Shown here one piece after another: positions 5,403 through 13,343 of a stretch of 23,600 nucleotides of DNA. The notes under the pieces were generated by a model. The model did not search any database. It was not told the DNA's origin and was given only the letters and a program-made list of their open reading frames with translations. The position numbers and the translations under genes are program-made. The stretch is from a virus. Position 1 is the stretch's first letter. Every line of letters begins with the position of its first letter. The stretch lies in IMG/VR virus record IMGVR_UViG_3300025655_000298, positions 1 through 23,600 of that record; one strand, given 5' to 3'.

Positions 5403-5947
5403 CGCAAAATCTCCGCCATCTTGTTGACAATGATGCGGCGCGTTATCGGGTGGCTGGCGCTGGCAATGTGGCCCGCCGCAATGTGGTGCACCTTGTGCTG
5501 AACCTTGTAGGGGTTGACACACATGCCGCCGGGATCGCCCGTCTTGTTGCGCCTTGCCCATTTGGGGAAATTGATAAAGCCCTTTGTGGACCAAAACTCA
5601 TCGACGTATTCAACGTTGTCTGGAATCACCATCGGGTCATCTCTGGCCCGTAATGCTGTAGGGTCAATGGCTGCGAAATAGGCCACCTGAAAGCCTGCCT
5701 TGTCGAGAATGGCGCAGGCCTCCAATCCAGTCTTGACGCCCCAGGAATGGGCAAAGAACGCAATCCTTACCTTGTTTGGGCTGTGCTTGTTGATTATGTC
5801 CCGCGCTACGTCATCGGCATCCCAATAAGCATGATGGTCCGCGCCTGCCCTTGCTGGTAGATCGTCAATCAGCTTTTCAAGCGCACGGGTTCCGCCTGCC
5901 GTGAAGGGATAACCCAACCCGGCAAAGCCATGGCATTCATATTGCAT
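5399..5947 (-). CDS. Alpha/beta-hydrolase-like protein in the lysis cassette, 182 aa
   Basis: A nucleophile elbow, A66-H-S68-W-G70, follows a hydrophobic strand (VRIAFFAHSWG). A second strand with D95 (VAYFAAIDPT) and several histidines in the last third (H154, H155, H160, H166) give a possible Ser-Asp-His set. This is the plan of small serine esterases and lipases. It has no signal peptide. ATG 5947 has GAGG 6 nt upstream, and the stop overlaps the amidase start by 4 nt, so the two are coupled. Phage LysB proteins are serine esterases in lysis cassettes of mycobacteriophages; an analogous envelope-ester target here is inference. A role in tail or host metabolism cannot be excluded. Confidence 0.7.
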   Translation of the reverse strand: MQYECHGFAGLGYPFTAGGTRALEKLIDDLPARAGADHHAYWDADDVARDIINKHSPNKVRIAFFAHSWGVKTGLEACAILDKAGFQVAYFAAIDPTALRARDDPMVIPDNVEYVDEFWSTKGFINFPKWARRNKTGDPGGMCVNPYKVQHKVHHIAAGHIASASHPITRRIIVNKMAEILR

Positions 5948-5949
5948 GG

Positions 5950-6179
5950 TTAGCCTCGTTTGATTTTTCGGTGAATTGGCCTGAATAGTGTGACGCCAAC
6001 AGCCACGATTGCGCCGATGAATAACCCGGCCACGGCAAGAGCGGGGTTAGGTGCGGTCGCAGGCACACACCACAGAAACCCAATGTCAGATAACTGGCCT
6101 AGATCATGGGCAATGCAGCCCAAGCCATGCGGCGGCGGTTGGCTTGGTAGGTTTTCTTGTCGGGGATGTATTCGCTCAT
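5950..6179 (-). pseudogene. Small membrane-protein gene, apparently frameshifted
   Basis: ATG 6179 opens a strongly coding-like frame (MSEYIPDKKTYQANRRRM) with G/C-rich third positions, but it stops at TAG 6101-6099 after 26 codons. A different frame then gives a good hydrophobic segment (ALAVAGLFIGAIVAVGVTLF) and a basic tail ending at TAA 5952-5950, 2 nt before the next gene's start. Joined by a frameshift these would make one basic-N-terminus membrane protein of about 75 residues. The ATGA overlap with the preceding frame supports the start. Either the gene is decayed, or the sequence has an indel, or frameshifting is programmed. A 121-codon open frame (6315..5950) spans the region, but its first half does not look protein-like. 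Confidence 0.4.
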
Positions 6180-6315
6180 TTTTGGCTCGCAGACCAAAGG
6201 ATGAATGCCAAGAGCGCCACCGCTGCGCGCTTCCAGCCGGATCAGCCAGATCAAAAACGACACGAAGCCAAGTATGATCGGCCAAAAAGAAAGGATCAGG
6301 TCGGTGATCTATCAC
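6176..6315 (-). pseudogene. Holin-like two-helix gene, apparently frameshifted
   Basis: GTG 6315 overlaps the preceding stop (GTGA). Within 7 nt the coding-like frame changes to one reading ITDLILSFWPIILGFVSFLI (membrane segment 1). It changes again near 6245 to GWKRAAVALLAFILWSASQK (membrane segment 2), ending in TGA 6178-6176, which overlaps the next ATG (ATGA). Two single-base shifts would restore a protein of about 48 residues with two membrane helices and perfect overlaps at both ends, like a small holin. Third-position G/C content follows the same frame switches. The uninterrupted frame in the middle is open from 6308 to 6099. Confidence 0.4.
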
Positions 6316-6473
6316 TCCGGGGTGTCAGCAGGCAGCGGCTCGTTGCCCTCGGCCAGCCACTCCTGAAACTCAGGGTATTCAGCCGTGCAGGTCAAGCGGC
6401 ATTTGCCGTCATCGTCGATGCGGGCGTAAATTTGTTGTTCGCCTTCTTGTTTAGGTAGCATTTTATAGATCAT
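6312..6473 (-). CDS. Small protein following the tail fiber, 53 aa
   Basis: From ATG 6473 this reads an acidic protein with a short beta part (QQIYARIDDDGKCRLTCTA), then EYPEFQEWLAEGNEPLPAD. The Y-P-E-F-x-x-W-L-x-x-G-N-x-P-x-P pattern is common in small proteins encoded right after phage tail fibers and resembles the C-terminus of tail-fiber-assembly proteins. A role in fiber assembly is inference. The start overlaps the fiber stop by 4 nt (ATGA), and the stop overlaps a GTG (GTGA). It has two cysteines (C25, C29). Confidence 0.65.
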   Translation of the reverse strand: MIYKMLPKQEGEQQIYARIDDDGKCRLTCTAEYPEFQEWLAEGNEPLPADTPE

Positions 6474-7990
6474 AATTCTGCGCTCCATCCCAGATAAGCG
6501 TTTGCTCCGTTTGTTCCATCTGACCTCAACAGCCCGCCATATCCGTTAGTAAGTCCAGATGAAACGGTAATATTAACAATGCCTGAATAGTTTGTTGTTG
6601 ATGTTGAGTGAGTTGGAACGGCTGAACAAGTTACAATAGAAGAACCCGCAACTACAGCGTAGTGATTGGCGGTTCCGCTTTGCTCTAAAGCTGTTGGTGC
6701 TATTCTCATAGTTACAGGATAAGGAATGGCTGCTTGCGCCCCTGTGGTAGAAAAAGAATATGCAGGGCCAAATACAGCTGAAACAGCGCCCGGAAAAATC
6801 TTGTAATAATACTTCTGACACAGCGCCAACTCCTGCCCATACAATCTATGCTCGAAAGGCGTGGCGGTGTCGCCTGCTTCTAGTTGGACGCCGGTGATGT
6901 CCCAAGTGGCGTTCAGGGTTTCGATGATGTTGGTCGCGCCCGTTGCGCCAAAGATGCTGGGAGTTCCCGTCCACGCTCCCGACGCTGCCACACGGCTTGA
7001 CCCTACACCTATTTGAAATCTTAAAGCCAAGCCACGACCATTGTCAGTTAGCCACGTGCCTGTGGTGTCGCCTGCAATGGTAATGGTTTTGTATTCCCAC
7101 GTATTTGCCGAGGAAATCGCATAGGTAAAAGGATATGTCCGATCATTTCCATTGTTTTGCAAAACCCCGCCAAACGTGCCTGTCACAGACGACCTTGCCC
7201 AAAAAGATAGGGTTACAGCTTTGGCGGAATTTTTGCCAAAATCGAAATCTGCGCAGTTAAATCCTTCCACAAACTGAGTAAGCAAATAGTTTTGCGTAGC
7301 ACCGATTGACGCATCGGCTGTGGTCACAGTAATCCGCAAGGAGTTTGTAAAACCAGCAGGAGCGTCTGTGGTTTGATCTACGGTAAAAACACCGTCTGTA
7401 ACTTGCCCAGAGCCAGCCCATCTATCCACTGTGTAGATATTAAACGTGGCGTCAATCGTTACCGCCGCCCCAGCATTCCTCTGGTCGATCCGCATATCTC
7501 CGTTGATGATGACGTTTGATGCCCGATTGTCTATTGCTGGATGTTGCAAATCAATCAACTGCAATGCGCCCGCCCCGCTGGCCCATGCCGAGCGATAGCG
7601 CAACAGATACAATCCGCCCGACTGTATATCGCCCGCCGCCACCGCCAATTCAGCGCCATCTGAACCTAGCGCCTTCTTGATTGTCTTGGCACCAATAGCA
7701 TTGACGTTCGCTGTCGGGGTTGTCGTGGCATTATCCGAACCAGCCACAAAGCCGATTATCATCCCGTCGAAATACGCATCAGCGGCGGAATCATTCGCGG
7801 TTATCGTGATTGCATCAGCAGTGCCGCCGACAGTGGTGGCGCCCGCAATATCCAAGGCGAATTGCTTGCCTTGCGCCGCCAGTTCTCTAAGCGCATTATC
7901 GATATTGGCAGGCGACGAGCTGCCTTGAATGGCTATTCCGTTCACAGATGTATTGTTCGCCGCTGTCGCGTCGTTCTTGTAAAAGCCCAT
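6470..7990 (-). CDS. Tail fiber / receptor-binding protein, 506 aa
   Basis: This is a beta-rich virion protein. The N-terminus (MGFYKNDATAANNTSVNG) probably attaches to the tail. Residues about 60-180 are Ala/Gly/Thr-rich repeats. The middle holds a jelly-roll-like segment (VIINGDMRIDQRNAG, YTVDRWAGSG, SFWARSSVTGTFGG, TITIAGDTTGTW), and DITGVQLEAGDTATPFEHR plus YGQELALCQKYYYK is a hallmark block of many phage tail fibers. The last about 90 residues are the likely receptor-binding tip. ATG 7990 has AAGGA 7 nt upstream, and the longer frame to 8089 is overlap shadow. It should decide host range by binding a surface glycan. Confidence 0.88.
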   Translation of the reverse strand: MGFYKNDATAANNTSVNGIAIQGSSSPANIDNALRELAAQGKQFALDIAGATTVGGTADAITITANDSAADAYFDGMIIGFVAGSDNATTTPTANVNAIGAKTIKKALGSDGAELAVAAGDIQSGGLYLLRYRSAWASGAGALQLIDLQHPAIDNRASNVIINGDMRIDQRNAGAAVTIDATFNIYTVDRWAGSGQVTDGVFTVDQTTDAPAGFTNSLRITVTTADASIGATQNYLLTQFVEGFNCADFDFGKNSAKAVTLSFWARSSVTGTFGGVLQNNGNDRTYPFTYAISSANTWEYKTITIAGDTTGTWLTDNGRGLALRFQIGVGSSRVAASGAWTGTPSIFGATGATNIIETLNATWDITGVQLEAGDTATPFEHRLYGQELALCQKYYYKIFPGAVSAVFGPAYSFSTTGAQAAIPYPVTMRIAPTALEQSGTANHYAVVAGSSIVTCSAVPTHSTSTTNYSGIVNITVSSGLTNGYGGLLRSDGTNGANAYLGWSAEL

Positions 7991-8000
7991 TTGTGTATCC

Positions 8001-10355
8001 TTATTTCCCGCTTGAACCGCCAGGACCGCCATAGGTGCGCGAACCACCTTCACCGAGCATCGATGTCGCGCCGTATTGATTGGTAACACCGCTCAGGTTT
8101 TCGCCGCCTATGCCTACGCCAATGCTTTCCACCACTTTGTTGCCACCCGCCGCTGGCGTCCATTCGCCTTGGTAATTGCTGCCGACAGGTGCGGCGATGC
8201 CGCTGACTAGCCCGCCCAATCCGCCTAGCGCCTGCGCTACGTTAGCGTTTCCTAATAGACTGCCGATCTTTTGGCCCAGGCTTTGCGCAACCACCTTGCC
8301 GGTAACGCCCTTAAGGTTGTTTTCTTCGAGGAATGCTTCGGCCCGCTGCTTGGCTTTTTCTGCTTCGCTCAATTGAGTTTGGGGTTTTGATTGCTGTGCT
8401 GATTTTGGAACAGAAGGCGGGGGCATTTCTGGCCGCGTAAGCATTGTTGACGCAGCAATAGCCAGCGGGTCACTTACCGGCTTTCCAGCGCCGTAGGAAG
8501 CATATTGCGCCGCCGTGGCGGACATTGGTCCTGGCGGATTAGCGATTTGCCCATTTGCAAAGTTTACCCCGCCACGCGGTCCAGAAAGCGCGGCTGATAT
8601 GCTTGGGCGATTGTAGGTCTGGACGCCAGTTGCAGCCTTTGTGGGCGACGTGAAGCCAAGAGGGGAACTAAACACCGGCGAGCTGGGGCGCGCACCTGAT
8701 AGAGACCTAGACGGGGATGGAACTTCGGAGAATGATTGTTGAGGCGCATATGCAAGCGTAGGGCTTAGCGTTCTGCCAGATACAGGCGCACCATCCCCAT
8801 ACATCGGGTTTGTAATCTTGCCTTCCGGCCCTGAAGAACGTTGCGATAGTGCGGGCGAGTAAGATGAGGGCGATGCGTTCTGCGGCTTGGCGGATTGCCC
8901 GTTTGCAAAGTTTACGCCGCCAAACGGACCCGAAAGCGCTGCTGATATGCTGGCGCGATCAATCGAATCTGAAGACGTGCCGCGCGGTGCTGGTGTAGGT
9001 ATGGGAGCGCCTGGAACGGATATGTTGTCGCCGAGCGGCCCAGGTTGAAACCTTGCGTCAGACCAAAAGCCGCCGCCCGGTCTAGGATCGGCATGAACAC
9101 GCCTGCCGTCGCCGTAGAAATTGACGGTCGGCAATCCTGCAATTTGGAATGCCTCCTTAAGCGCGGACTTTTCAAATTGGCTCATTTTGTAGCCAAGGTC
9201 TTCCGGCGCTGTCAGATAATCAAGCGCATTGCCGTGGAAGTGTTGCGAACCCTTGCGGTTTTTTTCACGGGATGTTCCCGCTTTGGCGATGCCGTCCGCT
9301 ATTGGCGGCATCTGTTTGCCAGTCAAAAACTCATAATGCTGCCGCGCTATTTCATGTTTCTGCAAAGTTTCTTGCATATTGGATAGTGCGCCGGATTTTG
9401 TTAGGCGTGACGCGCCTCGCATCGAATCCAACAGAGGTGCCATTCTGGCGCTGATATTTTCCGGTCGCGCTGGCCCCAGATCATCAGGCAAGGCAACAAT
9501 GTCAGCCATGTTTGGCGATGCCACAGATTTATTCGTGTTGCCCGCTTCTGCCGCCTCGCGTTCGCGCACCCCGTCAAATCTGCTTTGCGCGGCCCTTGCG
9601 TCTTCAAGGCTTGCCAGCCTGCCAGCCATAAACAACATACCGTTGATACGGGCGGCTTCCCACTGCGCTTGCATTCCTGCTTTAGGGGCAGGGATAACGC
9701 GCATTTTCCCGTCAGCCGTCAGAACCGTATCGATGCCCTTTTGCTCCGGGTCCACTTCCGCGTATTGCGTGGCGGGGAACGGCCTGTCTGCTGGTGCGAA
9801 TTGCGGCACAGGGTCGGCTTTCACCGCGCCATCGAACGGCTTTGCCGGTTGCGTGTTTTGCGCGGCAAGACCTGGCATAAACCCCATTTGCAAAGATGTC
9901 GGGTCATAGCTTTCCGCTTGCGCCTGCGCTTGTGCTTGCGGTGCTGAAGCAACAGGGTTTGCGTTAACGCCCTTTGGGGATGCGTTTTCTAGTCCTGTCC
10001 ATTGGCTGTCGACGACAGTTTTCGCCCCATGAAACTTCGACCAGCCTTCTTTGGCGGCGTGGTCGAGAGCAAATTGAACTTGCGCTTGCCACGTTGACCA
10101 ATCTTTTACATCAAGGCCAGTTTGCTTGTTAAATTCATTGCCAAGCCCGCCGCCTGTGTAAAGCTGGAATGGCCCGTAGGATGGCTCGCGTTTGCCTGTT
10201 TTTTCGCGGATGTTTGACTGCCAACCTTCTTTCGGGTCCGCCTTCAATCCTTCTGAATTTGCAACAGCGACCGCTGTGTCAGGGTTGATGCCGCGCGCAA
10301 TCGCTTCCGAGCGAATATATGATTCAACTTGCGCCCGAGTTGGATAGTTCGCCAT
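8001..10355 (-). CDS. Virion protein with lytic transglycosylase-like and M15 peptidase-like domains, 784 aa
   Basis: Residues about 5-125 resemble a goose-type or lytic transglycosylase domain: a helix with catalytic E35 (AVAVANSEGL), then S59-Y-G-P-F-Q-L-Y66. Residues about 305-430 resemble a zinc D,D-carboxypeptidase of the M15 family: S370-x-H372-x-x-G-x-A-x-D379 and H421 in RRVHAD. The remaining about 340 residues are Pro/Ser/Ala-rich linkers, with two near-identical blocks (SISAALSGP.GGVNFANGQ) and a Gly-rich tail. Size, composition and position before the tail fiber point to an internal or tail-tip protein that opens the cell wall during DNA entry. AAGGTGA precedes ATG 10355. Confidence 0.82.
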   Translation of the reverse strand: MANYPTRAQVESYIRSEAIARGINPDTAVAVANSEGLKADPKEGWQSNIREKTGKREPSYGPFQLYTGGGLGNEFNKQTGLDVKDWSTWQAQVQFALDHAAKEGWSKFHGAKTVVDSQWTGLENASPKGVNANPVASAPQAQAQAQAESYDPTSLQMGFMPGLAAQNTQPAKPFDGAVKADPVPQFAPADRPFPATQYAEVDPEQKGIDTVLTADGKMRVIPAPKAGMQAQWEAARINGMLFMAGRLASLEDARAAQSRFDGVREREAAEAGNTNKSVASPNMADIVALPDDLGPARPENISARMAPLLDSMRGASRLTKSGALSNMQETLQKHEIARQHYEFLTGKQMPPIADGIAKAGTSREKNRKGSQHFHGNALDYLTAPEDLGYKMSQFEKSALKEAFQIAGLPTVNFYGDGRRVHADPRPGGGFWSDARFQPGPLGDNISVPGAPIPTPAPRGTSSDSIDRASISAALSGPFGGVNFANGQSAKPQNASPSSYSPALSQRSSGPEGKITNPMYGDGAPVSGRTLSPTLAYAPQQSFSEVPSPSRSLSGARPSSPVFSSPLGFTSPTKAATGVQTYNRPSISAALSGPRGGVNFANGQIANPPGPMSATAAQYASYGAGKPVSDPLAIAASTMLTRPEMPPPSVPKSAQQSKPQTQLSEAEKAKQRAEAFLEENNLKGVTGKVVAQSLGQKIGSLLGNANVAQALGGLGGLVSGIAAPVGSNYQGEWTPAAGGNKVVESIGVGIGGENLSGVTNQYGATSMLGEGGSRTYGGPGGSSGK
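8543..8958. repeat. 68-bp imperfect direct repeats in the virion lysin gene
   Basis: The stretch 8543-8610 recurs at 8891-8958, offset by 348 bp and mostly identical. Both encode the block SISAALSGP-x-GGVNFANGQ within the linker part of the protein. This is an internal duplication or gene-conversion tract rather than a mobile element. Confidence 0.8.
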
Positions 10356-10564
10356 TTGTTCACCTTGCAATCTAGTGCATTCGTAGCGATTGTGTCAGGC
10401 TATGAAAAAACCCATTTTATCAGACGATAAAGAACGCCCTACCGCCCGCCCTGCGCCAATTGATCGTCCTGCACCGATGAAAGAAGCAGCTTAAGCATTG
10501 CAGAACGCTGCGCTTGTTATGGGGATGATGCTGGCGTATTATTGCACTGTTGTAATTATCGCCG
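10356..10564. other. 209-bp intergenic gap with possible promoter and small plus-strand ORF
   Basis: This is the widest gap in the late operon. On the minus strand, CTGACA (10398-10393), an 18-nt spacer and TAGATT (10374-10369) form a fair promoter just before the AAGGTGA of the lysin gene. TTTATC/GATAAA and a run of six T (minus strand) lie about 10403-10435 and may be a weak terminator for the preceding gene. On the plus strand an ORF MKKPILSDDKERPT... runs 10402-10494. After its TAA the same frame continues through a hydrophobic segment to 10626. No ribosome-binding site supports it. Confidence 0.35.
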
Positions 10565-12274
10565 CTATTGATTGGTTTCGCGCCCGACAGACAACAATGC
10601 AGGACCAAGAAGGCGAGGGTCGTTAAGGGGAAGAGGCGGGAGCGCTTGATTTCCGAGGTATTTTCGGCCCAGCCCGCTCAGCGCCATATTCCCAAGCACT
10701 TTAGGCGCCGCAGCGCCCAATGAAGCGCCAGCAATACCGCCCAAAACAGGGTTTGCAGGAAACAATGTTGCACCCAAAACAGTCCCGGCTGTTCCGCTTA
10801 TGCCAAACGGAAGCATTGCATCGAATCTTGGCGTTGTCCCACTTTGCTGCATTTTGACCATAGTTGCCTCGCCAGCGCGGGCGAGTTCGGCAAAGTCTCC
10901 TTTGCCCCTTGCGAAGTTTTTCCGCCCACTGACATTCATTGCAGCGGATCGAAGTTGCTTCGGAGATATAATGCCAAGTCTGGCAGCTTCACCCGCGCCG
11001 GTCGCCGCGCGTTCCACGACGAGAAGGTTTTTCCACAGGTTGCGGGCTTCCTTAAAAGCGCCAACGTCACTCGGGTTTGTTATCCTGATCGCCCTCTCCA
11101 TTCCGTCGTCCATCGCGTTGATAAAATCGCGGAGAGCCTTGGTGGTTTCAGGGTTTGCGGAGCGCATAACCTTGCTTATTTCGCTGCGCAAACTTTGGTA
11201 TTGCCGCCCGCTGATCGACCCTGTTTTTTTTACGGCTTCAGTGACATCCTTAATTGCCGCATCAAGCGTTCCCGATCTAGACATTGGGGATGCATCGCGC
11301 ATGTACCTTAGCCGAGCGTTTTGCAAATCTTTAAACAATTGCGGGTCGCGCGGGATTTTATAGGCACCAGTCAATGTCTCAAACTTGCGCCCAATATCGT
11401 CTGCCGCCTGACCCAAAACTTGAGGCGTAGCAGCGTCGGCATCAACGCCGATGCGTTTAAGAACAGCCCTTGTGAAAGCGTTACCTTGGTTCTCCGCGAA
11501 ATCGGCAGCAGCGTTTGGCGCTAATTGTGACTCCTTGTATAGAAGTTTTGTGTTGCCAAGTTTTTGCCCCGCAGAAAGGGGAACGCCTTCCTTTTCCATA
11601 ACCTTGACAAGTTTTGCCCGCTCCGCACCGCTGCCCTTAAATGGCGTTATAAGCCTATTCGCGGCCATGGGAGCCAAAAGTGCCGCACCTGTCCGCGCCC
11701 ATGGCTCGTATTTAGTGCCTTCAGTGGCTTGCCCTGCCGCCTCGCTAGCTAGCCCAGGGACTACCCCAAAACGCGCAATGTTCGCTGGGTTTAAACCGCC
11801 GAAAGCTGCCGCGCCGGGAAGGAACTCGCCAACCGTTGACACATATTTGCCCGCCGTGGTCTGTGGCTTGTAATCGGATGCCCCGCCTGTCGCGTATGCG
11901 AGATAGCGGCGCATGGCATTCCCGCTAAGAGCACTTTGGCGATTTGCGCCTTCCGGCCCTTTGGAAAAGAACGATTCAATTCCACCCGATGAAAACTGCG
12001 GCTCGCGTCCAGTAACAGCCTCAAAGCCCTTGCGCCCAAGATAACCTAGACCAGCCATAAGAGCATCGTCAAGGGAGCCTGGAAGGCCAACCAAATCAGC
12101 CACGCCACGGGCGGCACCAGAAACGACAGATTTAACTATATCTTCGGCGGTTCCGACTGCGGGCGGCATGTGGTTCGCAATATCATCAACGATAGCTTGC
12201 TGCTGTTCGGGCGGGAGAGTCGCAAAATCGCCCTGAATTTCTACATCTCTGCCGTTGATTTCAACAATTGGCAT
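10565..12274 (-). CDS. Large virion / DNA-ejection protein candidate, 569 aa
   Basis: From ATG 12274 the protein begins MPIVEINGRDVEIQGDF, then a helix-rich body with Gly/Ala-rich hydrophobic stretches near residue 55-80 (SVVSGAARGVADLVGLPG), 130-190 and 485-530 (GTAGTVLGATLFPANPVLGG). The middle is an alpha-helical, coiled-coil-like part (about 220-440). Long, helical, partly membrane-seeking proteins at this place in podophage genomes are usually ejected with the DNA (compare P22 gp16/gp20 or T7 internal proteins by position). No enzyme motif is visible. AAGGGA precedes the start, 4 nt after the upstream stop. Confidence 0.7.
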   Translation of the reverse strand: MPIVEINGRDVEIQGDFATLPPEQQQAIVDDIANHMPPAVGTAEDIVKSVVSGAARGVADLVGLPGSLDDALMAGLGYLGRKGFEAVTGREPQFSSGGIESFFSKGPEGANRQSALSGNAMRRYLAYATGGASDYKPQTTAGKYVSTVGEFLPGAAAFGGLNPANIARFGVVPGLASEAAGQATEGTKYEPWARTGAALLAPMAANRLITPFKGSGAERAKLVKVMEKEGVPLSAGQKLGNTKLLYKESQLAPNAAADFAENQGNAFTRAVLKRIGVDADAATPQVLGQAADDIGRKFETLTGAYKIPRDPQLFKDLQNARLRYMRDASPMSRSGTLDAAIKDVTEAVKKTGSISGRQYQSLRSEISKVMRSANPETTKALRDFINAMDDGMERAIRITNPSDVGAFKEARNLWKNLLVVERAATGAGEAARLGIISPKQLRSAAMNVSGRKNFARGKGDFAELARAGEATMVKMQQSGTTPRFDAMLPFGISGTAGTVLGATLFPANPVLGGIAGASLGAAAPKVLGNMALSGLGRKYLGNQALPPLPLNDPRLLGPALLSVGRETNQ

Positions 12275-12278
12275 CAGG

Positions 12279-13343
12279 TCAATTCCCTTTAATGCGGAAT
12301 TTGTTACCGCTCGGCGTCTGCTGGAAACCGTCAGAACTTTGCGGCGCAATTCCTATAAGCCTCTGCTTAATCTCTGGCGTCAATATCTCTCGGCGGTCCA
12401 GTTCGGAAATGCGGCTTCGTGCATCTGCCGCCGAAATTTCGCCATTACTGTAAGCGGCAACAATGTTTGATCTTTCAATGTCAATTTGCGCCTTGCTGCG
12501 AAGCACTTGCGTAATCAGCAAATTTGCGTCTGGCATATTTTGCAGTGCGGGCAAGGAGTCCAAGAAGCCTTGATATTCAATATCAGACGTAGAGCCTGAA
12601 CCTTCTTGGCGAAGGCTGGGCGCAACACGTTTTACAATCGCTTGGAATGCCGCAGCGGCGCTGGACGCACCAGGGAAGGCTTGGGCAAGCCTGCCTTCAA
12701 TCGGTCCTTGCGGTGCCATTTTCCCAATCTCATCAAGCATATCTAGATCGCGCGAAAGTTGCCCCGCTACAGCCCCAGCAGATTGATAGCTTGCCCATTG
12801 TTCTCCAGTATTTTCGTCCAGTTTTTTACGCAATGCGCCGTCATTTGGACCGCCCAAACTGTTGTTTACGTTGACATTGGTTTGCTCGCGCAGGGCTTGT
12901 AAAAAGTCCATAAATCCACCAGTGAAACCTTCCTTCTGCGCGAACAGAAATTCTTTGACCTTCGTCGGCATGTCCGCAGTCTGGCTTGCCATCTGAATGG
13001 CCTGCATAGGCGTTATTTCACCGGACGCAACAAGCGGGATAAGGTCATTCGCACCGCGCGTTTTTAGCCATTCCATCGTGACGTTGCGGCCCTGCGCGTC
13101 CTTGGCTTCCTGTTCCCTGCGCTGCCTGCTTTCTGCCGCAAACTTGCCCGCATTGCCCCAATTATTCGTGGCAAGCGATGTGCCAATGCCCATGAGAATA
13201 TCAGGCAAAGCCGCCCTGAAGCGGGAGCCGAAATCCTTTGGCGCCGCTGCGGAATAATTCGGCAACTGCATGGGGGCCTGCTGTGGCTGGAATTGGCTTG
13301 TCATGCCGAGGCCAGCGCCGTGCTGCGAAAATAATGGGTTCAT
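12279..13343 (-). CDS. Virion protein (ejection or internal protein), 354 aa
   Basis: The N-terminus is Gln/Pro-rich and flexible (about 1-40). Then comes DFGSRFRAALPDILMGIGTSLAT and a mostly helical body that includes long charged helices and the block GFLDSLPALQNMPDANLLIT, VLRSKAQIDIERSNIVAAYSNG, ISAADARSRISELDRREILT. Similar helical proteins occur among virion genes of podophages; I do not recognise a named family. ATG 13343 overlaps the preceding stop by 4 nt (ATGA). It is expected inside the capsid or tail as part of the ejection apparatus, from its neighbours on both sides. Confidence 0.65.
   Translation of the reverse strand: MNPLFSQHGAGLGMTSQFQPQQAPMQLPNYSAAAPKDFGSRFRAALPDILMGIGTSLATNNWGNAGKFAAESRQRREQEAKDAQGRNVTMEWLKTRGANDLIPLVASGEITPMQAIQMASQTADMPTKVKEFLFAQKEGFTGGFMDFLQALREQTNVNVNNSLGGPNDGALRKKLDENTGEQWASYQSAGAVAGQLSRDLDMLDEIGKMAPQGPIEGRLAQAFPGASSAAAAFQAIVKRVAPSLRQEGSGSTSDIEYQGFLDSLPALQNMPDANLLITQVLRSKAQIDIERSNIVAAYSNGEISAADARSRISELDRREILTPEIKQRLIGIAPQSSDGFQQTPSGNKFRIKGN

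Noticed and set aside
5403-5594. N-terminal extension of the amidase up to 5594
   Set aside because: The extra 64 residues are a shadow of the hydrolase gene; GTG 5402 has the GTGA overlap and a ribosome-binding site.
5950-6315. Single 121-aa protein from GTG 6315
   Set aside because: Open and well placed, but its first half has shadow-like codon use while other frames carry membrane helices and G/C-rich third positions. Treated as two frameshifted genes, with the single frame kept as the alternative.
10800-11363. 187-codon plus-strand ORF
   Set aside because: Lies wholly opposite the 569-aa virion gene and has no recognisable motif.
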